Source of the DNA: Ceratotherium simum simum
Taxonomy: Eukaryota; Chordata; Mammalia; Perissodactyla; Rhinocerotidae
Assembly: GCF_000283155.1 (NCBI RefSeq)
Contig: NW_004454195.1
Span: 5,059,134-5,123,133, forward strand
Direction: 5' to 3'
Length of the DNA: 64,000 bases
The position numbers and the translations under genes are program-made. The notes under the pieces are model-generated. The model was not told the DNA's origin, made no database searches, and worked only from the letters and a program-made list of their open reading frames with translations. Of this stretch, positions 45,887-56,640 are shown in pieces. The first letter of the stretch is position 1. Each line of letters starts with the position of its first letter.

Positions 45887-46816
45887 CACGCTACTAGATG
45901 TATAAAGACTAAAAACCTTCATTTAGACACTGTCCCCTCTTTATGACTCCTGTATTTCTCGGGTGAGATCATTCTTTTGCTAAGTTTCTCCCTTATCCCT
46001 CCATAAAATTCCCAGCAATCAGGAATACTGTAAGAGGGTAAAGAAAGAAAAACTTCAAAACCAGGATTTCTTTATAGCCCAAAATATTAAAAAGTTTTTA
46101 TAGCGCTTCCTTTTATGTCTGTATTTTGAATATGTGATTCATTATGGCAAGCACAACAGACCCTTTGAATGTTGGTGGGGCAATGATTTATTCAAAACCA
46201 AAGCTTGTTCCTCAAATAGCACAAGAGGATTGAAATAATTTTGTTATGATTCTTCTCTCTGGCATTGCCTCAGAATGTATGCCTTTATCACAAAACCAGT
46301 TTGAATTCTGTTCAAATATCCTGTTACACTTCATTCAAAATCTCCTGTGGTTTTAAGTACATAGCTCTGGAAAATCTATCTGAGGTACTTCATTCACATT
46401 TACAACATACAAATATATTAGGGCCTCTAAAGTTAACTGCAAATCAGGCCTGGCATCTCCCAATAAGAGAGGAAAAGTTAAAAAGTTTGATTTATTCCTC
46501 CTTCCTAAAACAAGAAAATAGTAGAGATATCTGCAGTTGTTGAGAAACTAGTCAAAGAGGGTTTAAATTCTCCACATAGCATTCTCTTACTCATTTGCTG
46601 TTTTGGCCATGTGTGAAGAATGGAAACTAGAGAAAGTAAAGCTCAAATCTATGAGAAATTACTTCACCAATAGGGAGTGAAATGAAGTGATTCTCAGTAG
46701 TCATTGCCAGCTGCTAGAAGATAAATAGCTTGTGAAATCAAGCCACAGAGCTGGTCCAGAGGTTAAGAACAACTGTTCTCTGAAGATATAAGCCAGGATG
46801 GGCCACAGGGCCATTC
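45632..46816. other. Intronic with a (CA)n microsatellite
   Basis: An interrupted CA repeat runs at about 45841-45889. From about 46755 a MIR-head-like 'ccagaggttaagaac' may begin. No other element recognised. Confidence 0.5.
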
Positions 46817-46846
46817 TAGTTAGACTCTGAGGTCAGAGTCTAACTA
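46817..46846. repeat. Perfect palindrome, 14-bp arms
   Basis: tagttagactctga, then gg, then tcagagtctaacta. All 14 positions pair with only a 2-base loop. Function unknown. Confidence 0.95.
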
Positions 46847-46949
46847 ACCTTAGGATAAGTAACAATTAAAGATTCCTAAGAAAAGCACCTTAGTCTCCTT
46901 TTTTGTTTCATTTAACATTACTCTGAAACATCAACTTAAAATAGACATG

Positions 46950-47112
46950 GAGAGCCACGAGCAAGTCACTTAACCTCTCTGAGCCTTATTTTCTTTATAA
47001 GATAGGGATAACAACTTGTCCTGGTGGGTGTTGTATGGCTTAAAGATCTATTATGTAAAACATCTAACACAATGACTGGACCCAGTCAGCACTAAATAAA
47101 TGGAACTTATTT
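46950..47112 (+). repeat. MIR SINE (3' part)
   Basis: gagcaagtcacttaacctct, ctgagccttattttctttat, aagatagggataacaacttg, ggtgttgtatggcttaaaga, atctaacacaatgactgga, and cagtcagcactaaataaatg. This matches the central and 3' MIR blocks closely. Confidence 0.88.
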
Positions 47113-47148
47113 TTATTATTATCATTTTATTTTTTAATTAGAATTTTT

Positions 47149-47387
47149 TTTTTTTTTGTGAGGAAGATCGGCCCTGAGCTAACATCTGTCAATCCTCCTC
47201 TTTTTGCTGAAGAAGACTGGCCCTGGGCTAACATCCATGCCCATCTTCCGCTACTTTATATGGGACGCCGCCACAGCATGGCTTGACAAGCAGTGCGCCA
47301 GTGCATGCCTGGGATCCGAACCGGTGAACTCCAGGCTGCCGCAGCGGAGCGTGCACACTTAACCACTTGCACCACCAGGCCGGCCCC
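47149..47387 (-). mobile_element. ERE2-type SINE
   Basis: Poly-T, gaggaagatcggccctgagc, ctgaagaagactggccctgg, gctactttatatgggacgcc, acagcatggcttgacaagca, gggatccgaaccggtgaact, and an rc head ending caccaggccggcccc. Flanked by taattagaattttt (47135-47148) and taattagaaatttt (47388-47401), 14 bp with one mismatch. Confidence 0.95.
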
Positions 47388-47401
47388 TAATTAGAAATTT
47401 T

Positions 47402-49849
47402 AAGAAGGAAACTTTCAGTTACATATATATGAGAGGGGCTCTAAGACAACCATCTGAATCTCAAGACAGACAGGCACTTACCAGTGTGGACCATATTATT
47501 AAAGTAACACTGCCTCCTGATTGCCATATTCCCAAATTACTGGGTCAGTAATTTTCTATATAAAGGATAAGTAAAATTCTCAATATTAGGATAAATCTAT
47601 TAAACTAAGAGTATTTGGATAACAATTTCATACTTCTACAACTTCTGGAAGTGTATTTTCATTGTCATTCTAAGTGTTTTCTTGGGCATATTGCTCACTA
47701 ATAATTGGAAACTTCACATCATTATTTTAATACTAACTAAATGGAAGCTTGGCTGGCAGTACATAATCCTAAAAACAATAAAAATAATTTTGGTTTAGTC
47801 ACTTCTATATATAGTAGACAAAGAACTTGATTCTTTGAAACTTTTTAAGATTTACAATCTTGGAAATATGACAAAGGGAAGTCAGAATCAAAGAATGGTA
47901 TTGAAATCTAAAATTTTCTAGAACTAAGACAAAAATTACACATATTTCAGCTTGTCAATCAAGCACGAATCTAACCTATTCTATTCACTTTGCTGATTTT
48001 GATCTCTATCCTCCCCTCATCTAGGAGTTAGCTTTTCCTATAGTGGGCTGAAACCTTTATCTTGAACTCAGTCTTCAGTCCTCATTTACAGGCCTACATT
48101 TCCAGGTCTAGGCTTAAAAATGATATCATTCATTCAAATTTTGAGCCCAGATCCTGCCTTCTTCCTTTACCTGTCACTGAAACACAGCCAGCCCAATTTT
48201 AGTCTGGGCACCCTAATGATATGCTCCACAGTGCTAGTAGAGAATTGATACCATTCAAGTTTTTAGTGGTAAGCAACAGCGGCTGACTCTGAGTAATCAC
48301 ACAGAAAAGGAGTTTACTAAAAGGATACTGAGAATAAAGCTCAATACTAAGCTTTCAGAAACAAGGCACAACATAGTGCAAAACAGGCCTAATGAGAAAG
48401 CTGTCAGCGTTTCTGCTGCACCAAAAATTTAACCCTGCAAACACTGCTGCTCCCAAGAGCAGGCTGCCACTACTGCCACCCTGGCTAGCAAAACTGGATT
48501 ATAGGAGGAACCTCCGTGCTCAAGCTGCACACTTCAGAATTTAGGTTTGTTGGTGGAATCTAGGTCCCATTCCTGTGCCCAAGGGCAAAGGAGGTGAGTT
48601 TTCTGAGCTCCGTCCTGGGGAGGTGGTTCTCATGAGATTTTAAATGCCGCAGATTACGGTAAGAGTGTTCAAAAGGTGCTGGGCAGCCAGAAAACACAAC
48701 TAATGCCAATGATACAGGGTTATAAACTGCTAAAACCAAATAAACGCCCACATAAAGAAGAACGAATAGTTTTCACCCCTTCATCCTGGAAAAGAGACGT
48801 TTTAAAGCAAATAATTGAATCATAAATATAGCAAACATATGATTTGGCTATAACAATATCTCCCATCATGATTTAAGTCTACCACAAATAATGAAGACGA
48901 AAAATCTGTAGTGTACCTAACTGCCTAGTGCCAACATTTCCAATACCTATTAGTTACCCTTAACCTTTTCAAATTGTATAGGCACATCTGATGCTTTAGG
49001 CCCCCATACTGACTTATGTCACACCTTGGCTAATTCTGTCCCCTTTAATCCTCCTTTTCCTTTTCCCATCAGTAACTCAATGACTACTGAGATATTAGTT
49101 TTTGCTGAGTTCTCACAGAAAACCACTTTCATCATTAAGTATGTGTATTTAAGTAGAATCACCTCTGTAATACGAACACTTTGTTCTAACTCAAAAAGTG
49201 AAGAATTCCAGGCTGTGATATGCACAATATTGCTACTGGCCTATACTGGAGGGTAGAAATATCCATGAAAAACTAAGTGCTGGCATTTTTATTTACCTCA
49301 GCATCTTGTATGGATAAACACAATGCAAATGGGCTGATCGCTGTTTCTTAATGCTCCATAACACAGCATCATTTTATGTAGCCTTCCATGTGCAAACTAT
49401 ATTTAGAGATAGGAATAAAAGTAAAGAGACTGAGAAGTGGAAGTAAGAGAATCATCACCTCCAGGTTAAAGTCCTAAAACAAAACACTATGCATTTATAT
49501 GCCTTAAAAATGATTAGAAGCACACACAGAAAACTTCACAGTGCTACTATATAGGTAGAATTATAGAATGAGCATATTTTATACTTCTTTGCATTTTTTT
49601 TGATGTGCAAGAACGAGCATGTGTTACATTTCTCCAATTAGAGGGAAAATAGGCAGACTATTAGAGCGTAGTCCCCCAAATATAACCCATATTCATATCT
49701 TCCAACAAAATTCAAGATTATTATGATTCTCATTCTCCTTTTTAAAATAACATTTTTACAAGTACTTTTACTGGACAAAGTTTTAAATCAAATAAAGCTT
49801 CTAATATTTAAATGGCATATTTTATCTTTTAAAAATATGTGAGGTTGGA
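47402..49849. other. Intronic; 48230-48780 may be an unassigned ancient repeat
   Basis: No assigned repeat. The block 48230-48780 (tttagtggtaagcaacagcg, aaaggagtttactaaaagga, ctgccactactgccaccctg, cctgtgcccaagggcaaagg) is GC-richer and has the feel of a dispersed repeat, but I could not place it in a family. Confidence 0.35.
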
Positions 49850-52043
49850 TACAAGGCAAACTCTTTCACCACTGCTTTTCAACATCGTATTGGAAGTACT
49901 AGATAATGTAATAAGATAAGAAAGAGAAATAAAAGGTATATAGATTGGGAAGAAAGAAATGAAACTGTCTTTGTTTGCAGATGACATAATCATCTATGTG
50001 GGAAATCTGAAAGAATTAACAAAAAAAACCTCCTTGAAATAATAAGCGATCATAGCTAGGTTGCAGGATACAAGATTAATAAACAAAAGTCAATCAATTT
50101 CCTACATGCCAGCAATGAACAAGTAGAACTGGAAATGAAAAACATAATACCATTTATATTAGCACACCCCAAAAATGAAATACTTAGGTATAAAAGTAAC
50201 AAATTACATATAAGATCTATATGAGGAAAACTATAAAACTCTGATGAGTGAAATCAAAGAACAACTAAATGGAGAGATATTCTGTGTTCATGAACAGAAA
50301 GATTCAATATTGTCAAGATGTCAGTTCTTCCCAACTTGATCTATAGATTCAACGCAATCCCAATTAAAATCCCAGCAAGGTATTGACAAACTGTTTCTAA
50401 AGTTTATATGGAGAGGTAAAGACTCAGAATAGGCAATACAATACTGAAGAATAAAGTTGGAGGACTGCCATCACTTGACTTCAAGACTTACTATAAAGCT
50501 ACAGTAATCAGGACAGTGTAGAATTGGTGAAAGAACAGAGAAATAGGTCAATGGAACAGAACAGAGAGGTCTGGACCCACGTGAATATAGTCAATTGATC
50601 TTTAACAAAGGAACAAAGGCAATACAATGAAGCAGAGAAAGTCTTTCAAATAAATGGTGCTGGAACAACTGAACATCCACATGCAAAAAAAAAATGAATC
50701 TAGACACAGACACTCTTCACAAAAATTAACTCAAAAGGGACCAGAGACCAAATGTAAAACAAAACACTATAAAACTCCTGGAAGATAACATAGGAGAAAA
50801 CCTAGATGACCTTGGGTATGATGATTACTTTTTAGATACAACATGAAGGAAATAACTGATAAGCTGGACTTCCTTAAAATGCAAAATCTCTGCTCTGTGA
50901 AACACAATATCAAGAGAATAAGAAGACAAGCCACAGACTGGGAGAAAATATTTGCAAAAGACATTATGTGATGAAGAACTGTTATCTAAAATATACAAAG
51001 AACTCTCAAAACTCAACAATAAGAAAATAAACCACCTGATTAAAAAATAGGCCAAGACCTTATCAGACACCTCACCAAAGAAGATATACATAGGGAAAAT
51101 AAGCATATGAAAAGATGCTCCACATCATAAGTCATCAGGGAAATACAAATTAGAATAACAAGATATTGCTACACATCTATTAGGATAGTCAAAATCTGGA
51201 ACACTGACAACACCAAATGCTGATGAGGAAGTGGAACAACAGGAACTCTCATACATTGCTGGCGGGAATGCAAAACGGTACAGGCACTTTGGAAGATGCT
51301 GTGGCAGTTTTTTACAAGACTAAACACTCTTATCATATGATCTAGCAATCATGTTCCTTAGTATGTACCCTAAGGAGTTGAAAACATGTCCACACAAAAA
51401 CCTGCACATGGACGTTTATTGTAGCTTTATTCATAATTGCCAAAACCTAGAAGCAACTAAGCTGTCCTGCAGTAGGTAAAGAGATAAATAAACTTTGCTA
51501 CACCCAGACAATGGAATATTATTCAGCACTGAAAAGAAATGAGCTATCAAGCCATGAAAAGACATGGAGGTAACTTAACTGTAATTACTAAGTGAAAGAA
51601 ATCAATCTGAAAAGGCTATATATGATTCCAACACTATATAACATTCTGGAAAAGCCAAAACTATGGAGACAGTAAAAAGATCAGTGGTTGCCAGGGGCTG
51701 GGGGAAGAAGGGGAAGAGATGAATAGTCAGAGCATAGAAGATTTTTGGAGTAGTGAAAATACTCTGTATGATACCATAAGGGTAGATACATATCATTACA
51801 CATTTGTCCAAACCCACAGAATGTACAACACCAAGAGTGAACCCAAATATAAACTACGGACTTTGGGTGATAATGATGTGTCAATGCAGGTTCATCAACT
51901 GTAACAAATGTACCACTCTGGTGGGAAATATGATAATGGAGGAGGCTGTGCATTTGTGGGGCCAGGGGGTATACGGGAAATCTCTATACTTTCCTTTCAA
52001 TTTTGCTAAAATGGCTCTAAAAAAATGAAATCTTAAAAAAAAA
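49850..52043 (+). mobile_element. 5'-truncated LINE-1 (L1M): RT half of ORF2, 3'UTR and poly-A
   Basis: Starts inside the reverse-transcriptase domain (caaggcaaactctttcacca; ccactgcttttcaacatcgt). The catalytic motif Phe-Ala-Asp-Asp is visible at 49974-49985 (tttgcagatgac), followed by IIIY. The C-terminal ORF2 region continues through gaatggaaca.., atggagaggtaaagactcag and caatggaatattattcagca. Stops and frameshifts are scattered, so there is no activity. The 3'UTR ends cggactttgggtgataatga..tgtaacaaatgtaccactct..ggaaatctctatactttcct..aaatggctctaaaaaaatga and poly-A at about 52035-52043. About 2.2 kb, plus orientation. Confidence 0.92.
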
Positions 52044-52049
52044 GTAAAA

Positions 52050-52475
52050 GGATGGAAAAAGATAAACAAACACTAATCACATGAGAGCTGATGTTGCTAT
52101 AATAATGTAAGAAAAAGTAGACTTCAGAACAAGGCATATTACCAGGGATTACGATACAGAAAAGGCATTTGAAAAAATACAGCCCCCATTCGTGATCAAA
52201 ATTCTCAGCAAACTAGTAACAAAAATAAATTTTCTTAACCTGACTTACAGGACATCTACAAAAATACTACAGTATACATCATATTTAATGGAGAACAATT
52301 GAATACTTTTCACCTAAGAGACTGTGAACAAGTCAAGGATGTTTGCTCTCTCCACTTTTATTTAACATTTTATTGGTGGTCCTTGCTGGTACAATAAGGC
52401 AGGAAAAAGAAACAAAAGGCACACATATTAGAGAGGAGAAAGAAAAATGTATTTATTAGCAGACAACATGATGAT
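52050..52475 (+). mobile_element. Second LINE-1 ORF2 fragment with internal deletion
   Basis: The left part (gatggaaaaagataaacaaa, gtagacttcagaacaaggca, tattaccagggattacg) resembles the ORF2 endonuclease-side region. From about 52158 it jumps to reverse-transcriptase-side sequence (gatacagaaaaggcatttga, aattctcagcaaactagtaa, gtatacatcatatttaatgg, cattttattggtggtccttg, ggtacaataaggcaggaaaa). The intervening ~1 kb of ORF2 is missing. It ends where the MLT1 LTR begins. Confidence 0.72.
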
Positions 52476-52479
52476 TGTT

Positions 52480-52812
52480 ATGGGCTAAATTATGTGCCGC
52501 TCAAAATTCCTATGCTGAAATCCTAATCCCCAGCACCTCAGAATGCAACTAAATTTGGACACAAGGCCTGTAAGGAGCTGATTAGGTCAAAATGAGGGTT
52601 TAAGGTGGACCCTAATCCAATCCAAGTAGTGTCCTTATAAAAAGAGAAAATTTAGACACAGAGAGACACCAGGGGCATACGCACACAGAGGAAAGAGAAG
52701 GTGCCATCCGCAAGCCAAGGAGAGAAGCCTCAAAAGAAACCAAGGCTAACACCTTGATCTTGGACTTCTAGATTTCCAAACTGTGAGAAAAAAGTTTCTA
52801 TTGTTTAAGGCA
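52480..52812 (+). mobile_element. MLT1-type LTR (ERVL-MaLR), diverged
   Basis: ttgttatgggctaaattatg, ttcctatgctgaaatcctaa, ccccagcacctcagaatgca, ggaccctaatccaatccaag, tagtgtccttataaaaagag, caagccaaggagagaagcct, caccttgatcttggacttct, and ccaaactgtgagaaaaaagt. The 3' end is degraded. No clear flanking duplication. It lies in the preceding L1 fragment. Confidence 0.9.
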
Positions 52813-53025
52813 TGAAAAAATGTGTAGTAAAAATATAACTATGAGCAATTATACAGCAAATACACATTGTATTATAAGCTTTTACTCACTCATTGGTTCA
52901 ATAAATGTATACCAAAGCCTACCACTTGAAAGGTATTTGATTGTATTGTTTGTATCATCTTCTTTGTATTAATTATTACCAGAAGTCCTTCCTTCAAAGG
53001 AAGATCTTACTACATGTAAGCCTGC

Positions 53026-53445
53026 TGCCAATTTAAAAAGCAAATATGCCTGTTATTTTACCGTCGAAATGAGTTTATTCGGGAATAGCCAAAAGAATTT
53101 CAACTTGGGATGTGCAAGCTCTGGTGAACCACAGGCAAATCCAGAAAACAAAGGAAGGGGGCTGCTTTTATAGAGAAAAATGGGGAGTAGGAAGGGGTTG
53201 TTCTTAACAAAAGTCCAGTAGAGGAAAGTAACAGTTCAAGGCAGCAATGGCTTCTCATTGGCTGGCTGTTGCTGGCTGAGAGAAATCTTCCTTCAGTAGT
53301 AAAGCAGTTCTACTTCCTGTCAGGAGATGCAAGGGCATGTCTTCCTGTTTGTAGTAATTGAGGAAGTTATGATAGGGCATGAGAGCTCCCCCTACAGGCC
53401 TTCTTGACTCCAATTTAATTAAGGTTTCTTTCATTAATTTCTACA
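53026..53445 (-). mobile_element. Class-I-like retroviral LTR (family not named), antisense
   Basis: On the minus strand it runs from tgtagaaattaatgaaagaa to ..aaattggca. Within it are ttggagtcaagaaggcctgt, agggggagctctcatgcc, tgagaagccattgctgcc, a TATA-like ctataaaagc, and a polyadenylation signal in cccgaataaactcattt, followed by a ~50-base U5-like end (ggtaaaataacaggcatatt). It carries no viral genes. It shares blocks with the plus-strand LTR at 54617-55279, so both belong to one family. Confidence 0.65.
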
Positions 53446-53884
53446 CTATGTTAGGACAAAAAACCCACAATGGAGTAATGTTCTTAGAATATTTCAGTGA
53501 TTATTAAGCACAGTATCTCAGGCTTTATGTTTTGTATTTTTTGGACCTAAAACATAATTGTCCTTTTAAATTACACTGGATTCTGACTTAGTGAGAAATC
53601 CCATGAAAGGTCCCTATTTTCTCTACTGGAGATAAGGTTTCAAACGCCTTAAGCATGCAACTGAGGTCCACAATGAGGCCCGACTCTCTGCACATCTGAT
53701 CTTCCTTCCTACTACTTCTCCACACATAATTCTCTTTTATTAGCCTCTCTCCTCCCTGACCTTCACCTCCACCATGTTCAGTCCAACTTGAGAGCTTCAC
53801 TCTTGTTATTTCTTCGCCTCTCTGCCCATCTCTTTGCCATTTTCAGTGACTTCTCAAATATCTATAATCTTTTAGTTCTTTTCC
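53446..53884. other. Intronic, nothing recognised
   Basis: Includes a C/T-rich stretch at 53695-53830. No element recognised. Confidence 0.5.
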
Positions 53885-54616
53885 CTTCCTTTTAAACAAT
53901 TTTTAATTTTGAAATAGTTTTTGACTCACATAGAAGTTGCAAAATTAGTAGGGTTCCTTTGTACCCTTCACCTAGATTCCCAAAATGATATCATTTTATA
54001 TAACCTAGTATCAATTATCAACACTAGGAAATTGACATTGTTACAATTAGGTTAACTCAACTATAGGCCTTATTTGGATTCCACCAATTTTTCTATGAAC
54101 TCACTTTTTATTGGGGGGGTCCTATAAATTTTATTGCATGTATGGATTCATGTAGCTACCACCACAACTGGCATACAGAATGTTCATCACCTCAAAAAAA
54201 CTCCCTCATGCTATCCCTTTATAGTCATTACTCCTCCCACCTATAACTCCTGGCAATCATCAATCTGTTCTCCATCTCCACAATTTTGTCATTTCAGGAA
54301 TATTCTATATAGACTCATGCAATTTGTAATCATTTGAGATTTTTTTTAACTCAATATAAAGCTCTTGAGGAGCTAATTAAGTTGCTGCATATTTCAATAC
54401 CTTCTTCTTTTTTATTGCTGAGCAGTATTCCATTGTATGGATATACCACAGTTTGTTTATCCATTCACTTGTTGAAAGACATTTGGGTTGTTTCCATTTT
54501 GGGGCTATTACAAATGAAGCAGCTATGAACGTTCATGAGAGGTTTTTGTATATACTTCAGTTTTCATTTCTCTAGGGTAAATACTCAGGAGTGGGACTGC
54601 TGTATCATGTTATTTG
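53885..54616 (-). mobile_element. Ancient LINE-1 (L1M) 3' region (antisense)
   Basis: Plus strand: ctttgtacccttcacctaga, ttgacattgttacaattagg, cactttttattgggggggtc, tgtagctaccaccacaactg, tctgttctccatctccacaa, attgctgagcagtattccat, tgtatggatataccacagtt, tgtttatccattcacttgtt, and gtttccattttggggctatt. This is the reverse complement of L1M ORF2 C-terminus plus 3'UTR. It abuts the LTR that starts at 54617. Confidence 0.85.
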
Positions 54617-55279
54617 TGTGAAAATAAATAAAGGAAGCATTTAAAATGGAGTCAGGAAGCTCTGAAGGGGGAGCTCTCATGCACATACCACTTGTTGTAG
54701 CCTCTACAACCAGCAGTAAGAAGGTAAGAATTATTTTGACAAGGGAGGACATTTTTCACATAGAAATTTTATCTCCTGCTTTTAAGAAAAGGAAAGAAGA
54801 TCCCTCCCTGCCCCAGCAACTACACTCTAACCACTGCTTGTAGCCCATGAGAAACTGCCACAACCTCAAACTCTCGTCCTTCTCAATGAACTTTTATCCA
54901 AAACAACCCTCCCCAATTTCCTTCTAAAATCTAATAAAAGCTAACATTCCCTTTGTCTCTTCAGACTTGCCTATAGTTCACCATAGCCTGCTAGTCCCAA
55001 ATTGCAACTCTCTGCTATTCCTGAATAAACTCATTTTTTTTTTGGCTGAGGAAGATTCACCCTGAGCTAACAGCTGTGCCAATCTTCCTCCATTTTCTAC
55101 GTGGGTCGCCACCGCAGGATGGCCACTGATGGACAAGTGGTGTAGGTCCGCGCCTGGGAACCAAACCTGGGCTGCCAAAGCGGAGTGCGCCAAACTTAAC
55201 CACTAGGCCATGGGGCCTGTCCCCTGAAGAAACTCACTTTGCTGGTAAAATAACTGGCTGTTTTATTTTTAGGTTAACA
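54617..55279 (+). mobile_element. Class-I-like retroviral LTR (family not named), split by an ERE
   Basis: Starts tgtgaaaataaataaaggaa, then atggagtcaggaagctctga, agggggagctctcatgcaca, cttgcctatagttcaccata, gcctgctagtcccaaattgc, the polyadenylation signal in cctgaataaactcattt, and (after the ERE) ctggtaaaataactggctgt, ending ggttaaca. Shared blocks with the minus-strand LTR at 53026-53445 are ggagtca-gaag, gggggagctctcatgc, tgcct-t-gttcacca and aataaactcattt..ggtaaaataac. It has no internal genes. Confidence 0.65.
55038..55223 (-). mobile_element. ERE SINE (ERE2-like)
   Basis: Poly-T, ggctgaggaagattcaccct, gagctaacagctgtgccaat, aggatggccactgatggaca, agtggtgtaggtccgcgcct, and an rc head ending ggccatggggcctgtccc. 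Flanked by ctgaataaactcatttt (55021-55037) and ctgaagaaactcacttt (55224-55240), 17 bp with two differences. The target is the polyadenylation-signal region of the LTR, so that signal now occurs as an intact copy and a mutated copy (aagaaa). Confidence 0.93.
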
Positions 55280-55281
55280 CC

Positions 55282-55628
55282 TGTGATGGTTAATTTTTAT
55301 GTGTCAACTTTGTCAGGCTATAGTACACAGTTGTTTGCTCAAACTTCAGTCTAGATATTGTTGTGAAGGTATTTCTTATATGTGATTAACATTTAAATCT
55401 TTGAGTAAAGCAGATTATCATCCATAATGTGGATGAGTCTCTTCCAATCAGTGGAAGGCCTTAAGATCAAAGACTGGGGTTCCCAGAAGAGGAAGGAATT
55501 CTGCCTCCAGACTGACTTCAGATTCAAGACTGCAACACTGCCTCCTACTGGAATTTCTAGCCTGCCCTGCAGATTTCACACTTGCCAGTCCCCTCAAGCA
55601 TGTAAGCCAATTCCTTAAAATCAGTCAA

Positions 55629-55676
<48 letters not shown>

Positions 55677-55711
55677 TGGTTCTACCTCCCTGGAGAACTT
55701 GAACTAATATA
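55282..55711 (+). mobile_element. MLT2-like LTR (ERVL)
   Basis: Starts tgtgatggttaatttttatg, tgtcaactttgtcaggctat, agttgtttgctcaaacttca, gtgattaacatttaaatctt, tgagtaaagcagattatcat, ccaatcagtggaaggcctta, and then gtaagccaattccttaaaat. A TG microsatellite follows, then attggttctacctccctgga and a terminal gaactaatata. The landmarks follow the ERVL LTR consensus. It starts two bases after the preceding LTR. No viral genes are present. Confidence 0.82.
55631..55673. repeat. (TG)n microsatellite
   Basis: Uninterrupted TG for 43 bases, inside the MLT2-like LTR just before its 3' end, where such LTRs commonly carry a CT/TA/TG-rich stretch. Confidence 0.98.
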
Positions 55712-56329
55712 TTTCTCTAAGATTAGGAAACAGGTAGAGATGTCTGTTCTCAGCACTTGTTTTAAACTTTTTCCCATTATTAAATAATCTGTGATTTTCA
55801 AAATATAAATAAATTTATAATAAATACATTCCTTCAGATATTTGCACATTGGCTAGCCAAAGAGTAAGAATTTAATAGCGATTCAATAAATATGATGTGA
55901 GAACATCTTATTGCAAAGTCCATTAGTATTTCAGCAAGTAAATTCTGTAAGAAGGAGTAAAACAAATTACCCTATCTCCAATTTTACACCCACTGTGGTA
56001 AACTAAGCAAAAAATATGTTCAGGCATATTATATGAGTTTGGAAGTGAGCAATAATTTAGATTTACAAATGATATGCAAATTTTGTCAAAGTGGCACGAG
56101 ACCTACGAGAAAATCTACACATTAAAAAGGTAGGAAAATTGAGTACTACTTCAAATGACTCCTAAAGACCTTTTTAGGGGGCTATATGAAACTACAGAAA
56201 ACTATTATTATGGTCTATGTGGTAGTAGCAGAATATTTTTAAAACCTGCTTTAAATAGTAGTGTTTTAGAAAATAATGCAGGACTAGACAGGTAGTATTA
56301 ATATCTCTACCATGAAGACAGCCATTCAA
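55712..56329. other. Intronic, nothing recognised
   Basis: AT-rich, no recognised element. Confidence 0.5.
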
Positions 56330-56640
56330 AAATTCAGTAACAAATTTCTATTAAGCATCTATTAGGTTCCAAGCTCTGAGAACATAGCAATAAAGAAAAT
56401 ATCCAGTCCAAACACTCATGGAATCTACCCTGGGCTGGGGTGGGGTGAAGGAAAAAAATGAACCAACATATAATAAGTCATATCACGATAAACTCTTACG
56501 AAGAAAAATAAACCTAGGTAAGACACTGAAAGATGGAGGTGTGGGTGGTAGTAGGTGCTATTTTAGAGAGGACAGACAAGGAAGATGTCCCTGAGATGAC
56601 ATTTGGGTAAAACATGGACTCTTTAAAGTCAGGGGTGGCC
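56330..56640 (-). mobile_element. L2 LINE 3' fragment (antisense)
   Basis: aaatttctattaagcatcta, ttaggttccaagctctgaga, acatagcaataaagaaaata, acactcatggaatctaccct, aacatataataagtcatatc, tagagaggacagacaaggaa, and gatgtccctgagatgacatt followed by tgggtaaaacatgga. These follow antisense L2 landmarks. Confidence 0.72.

Noticed and set aside
45841..45889. Clustered short repeats considered as a CRISPR-like array
   Set aside because: It is an interrupted CA microsatellite. There are no repeat-spacer units anywhere in the window, and the DNA is mammalian.
52480..55711. Cluster of LTRs considered as one provirus
   Set aside because: The LTRs belong to different families and orientations, and no gag, pol or env sequence lies between them; the spacers are L1 and unique DNA.
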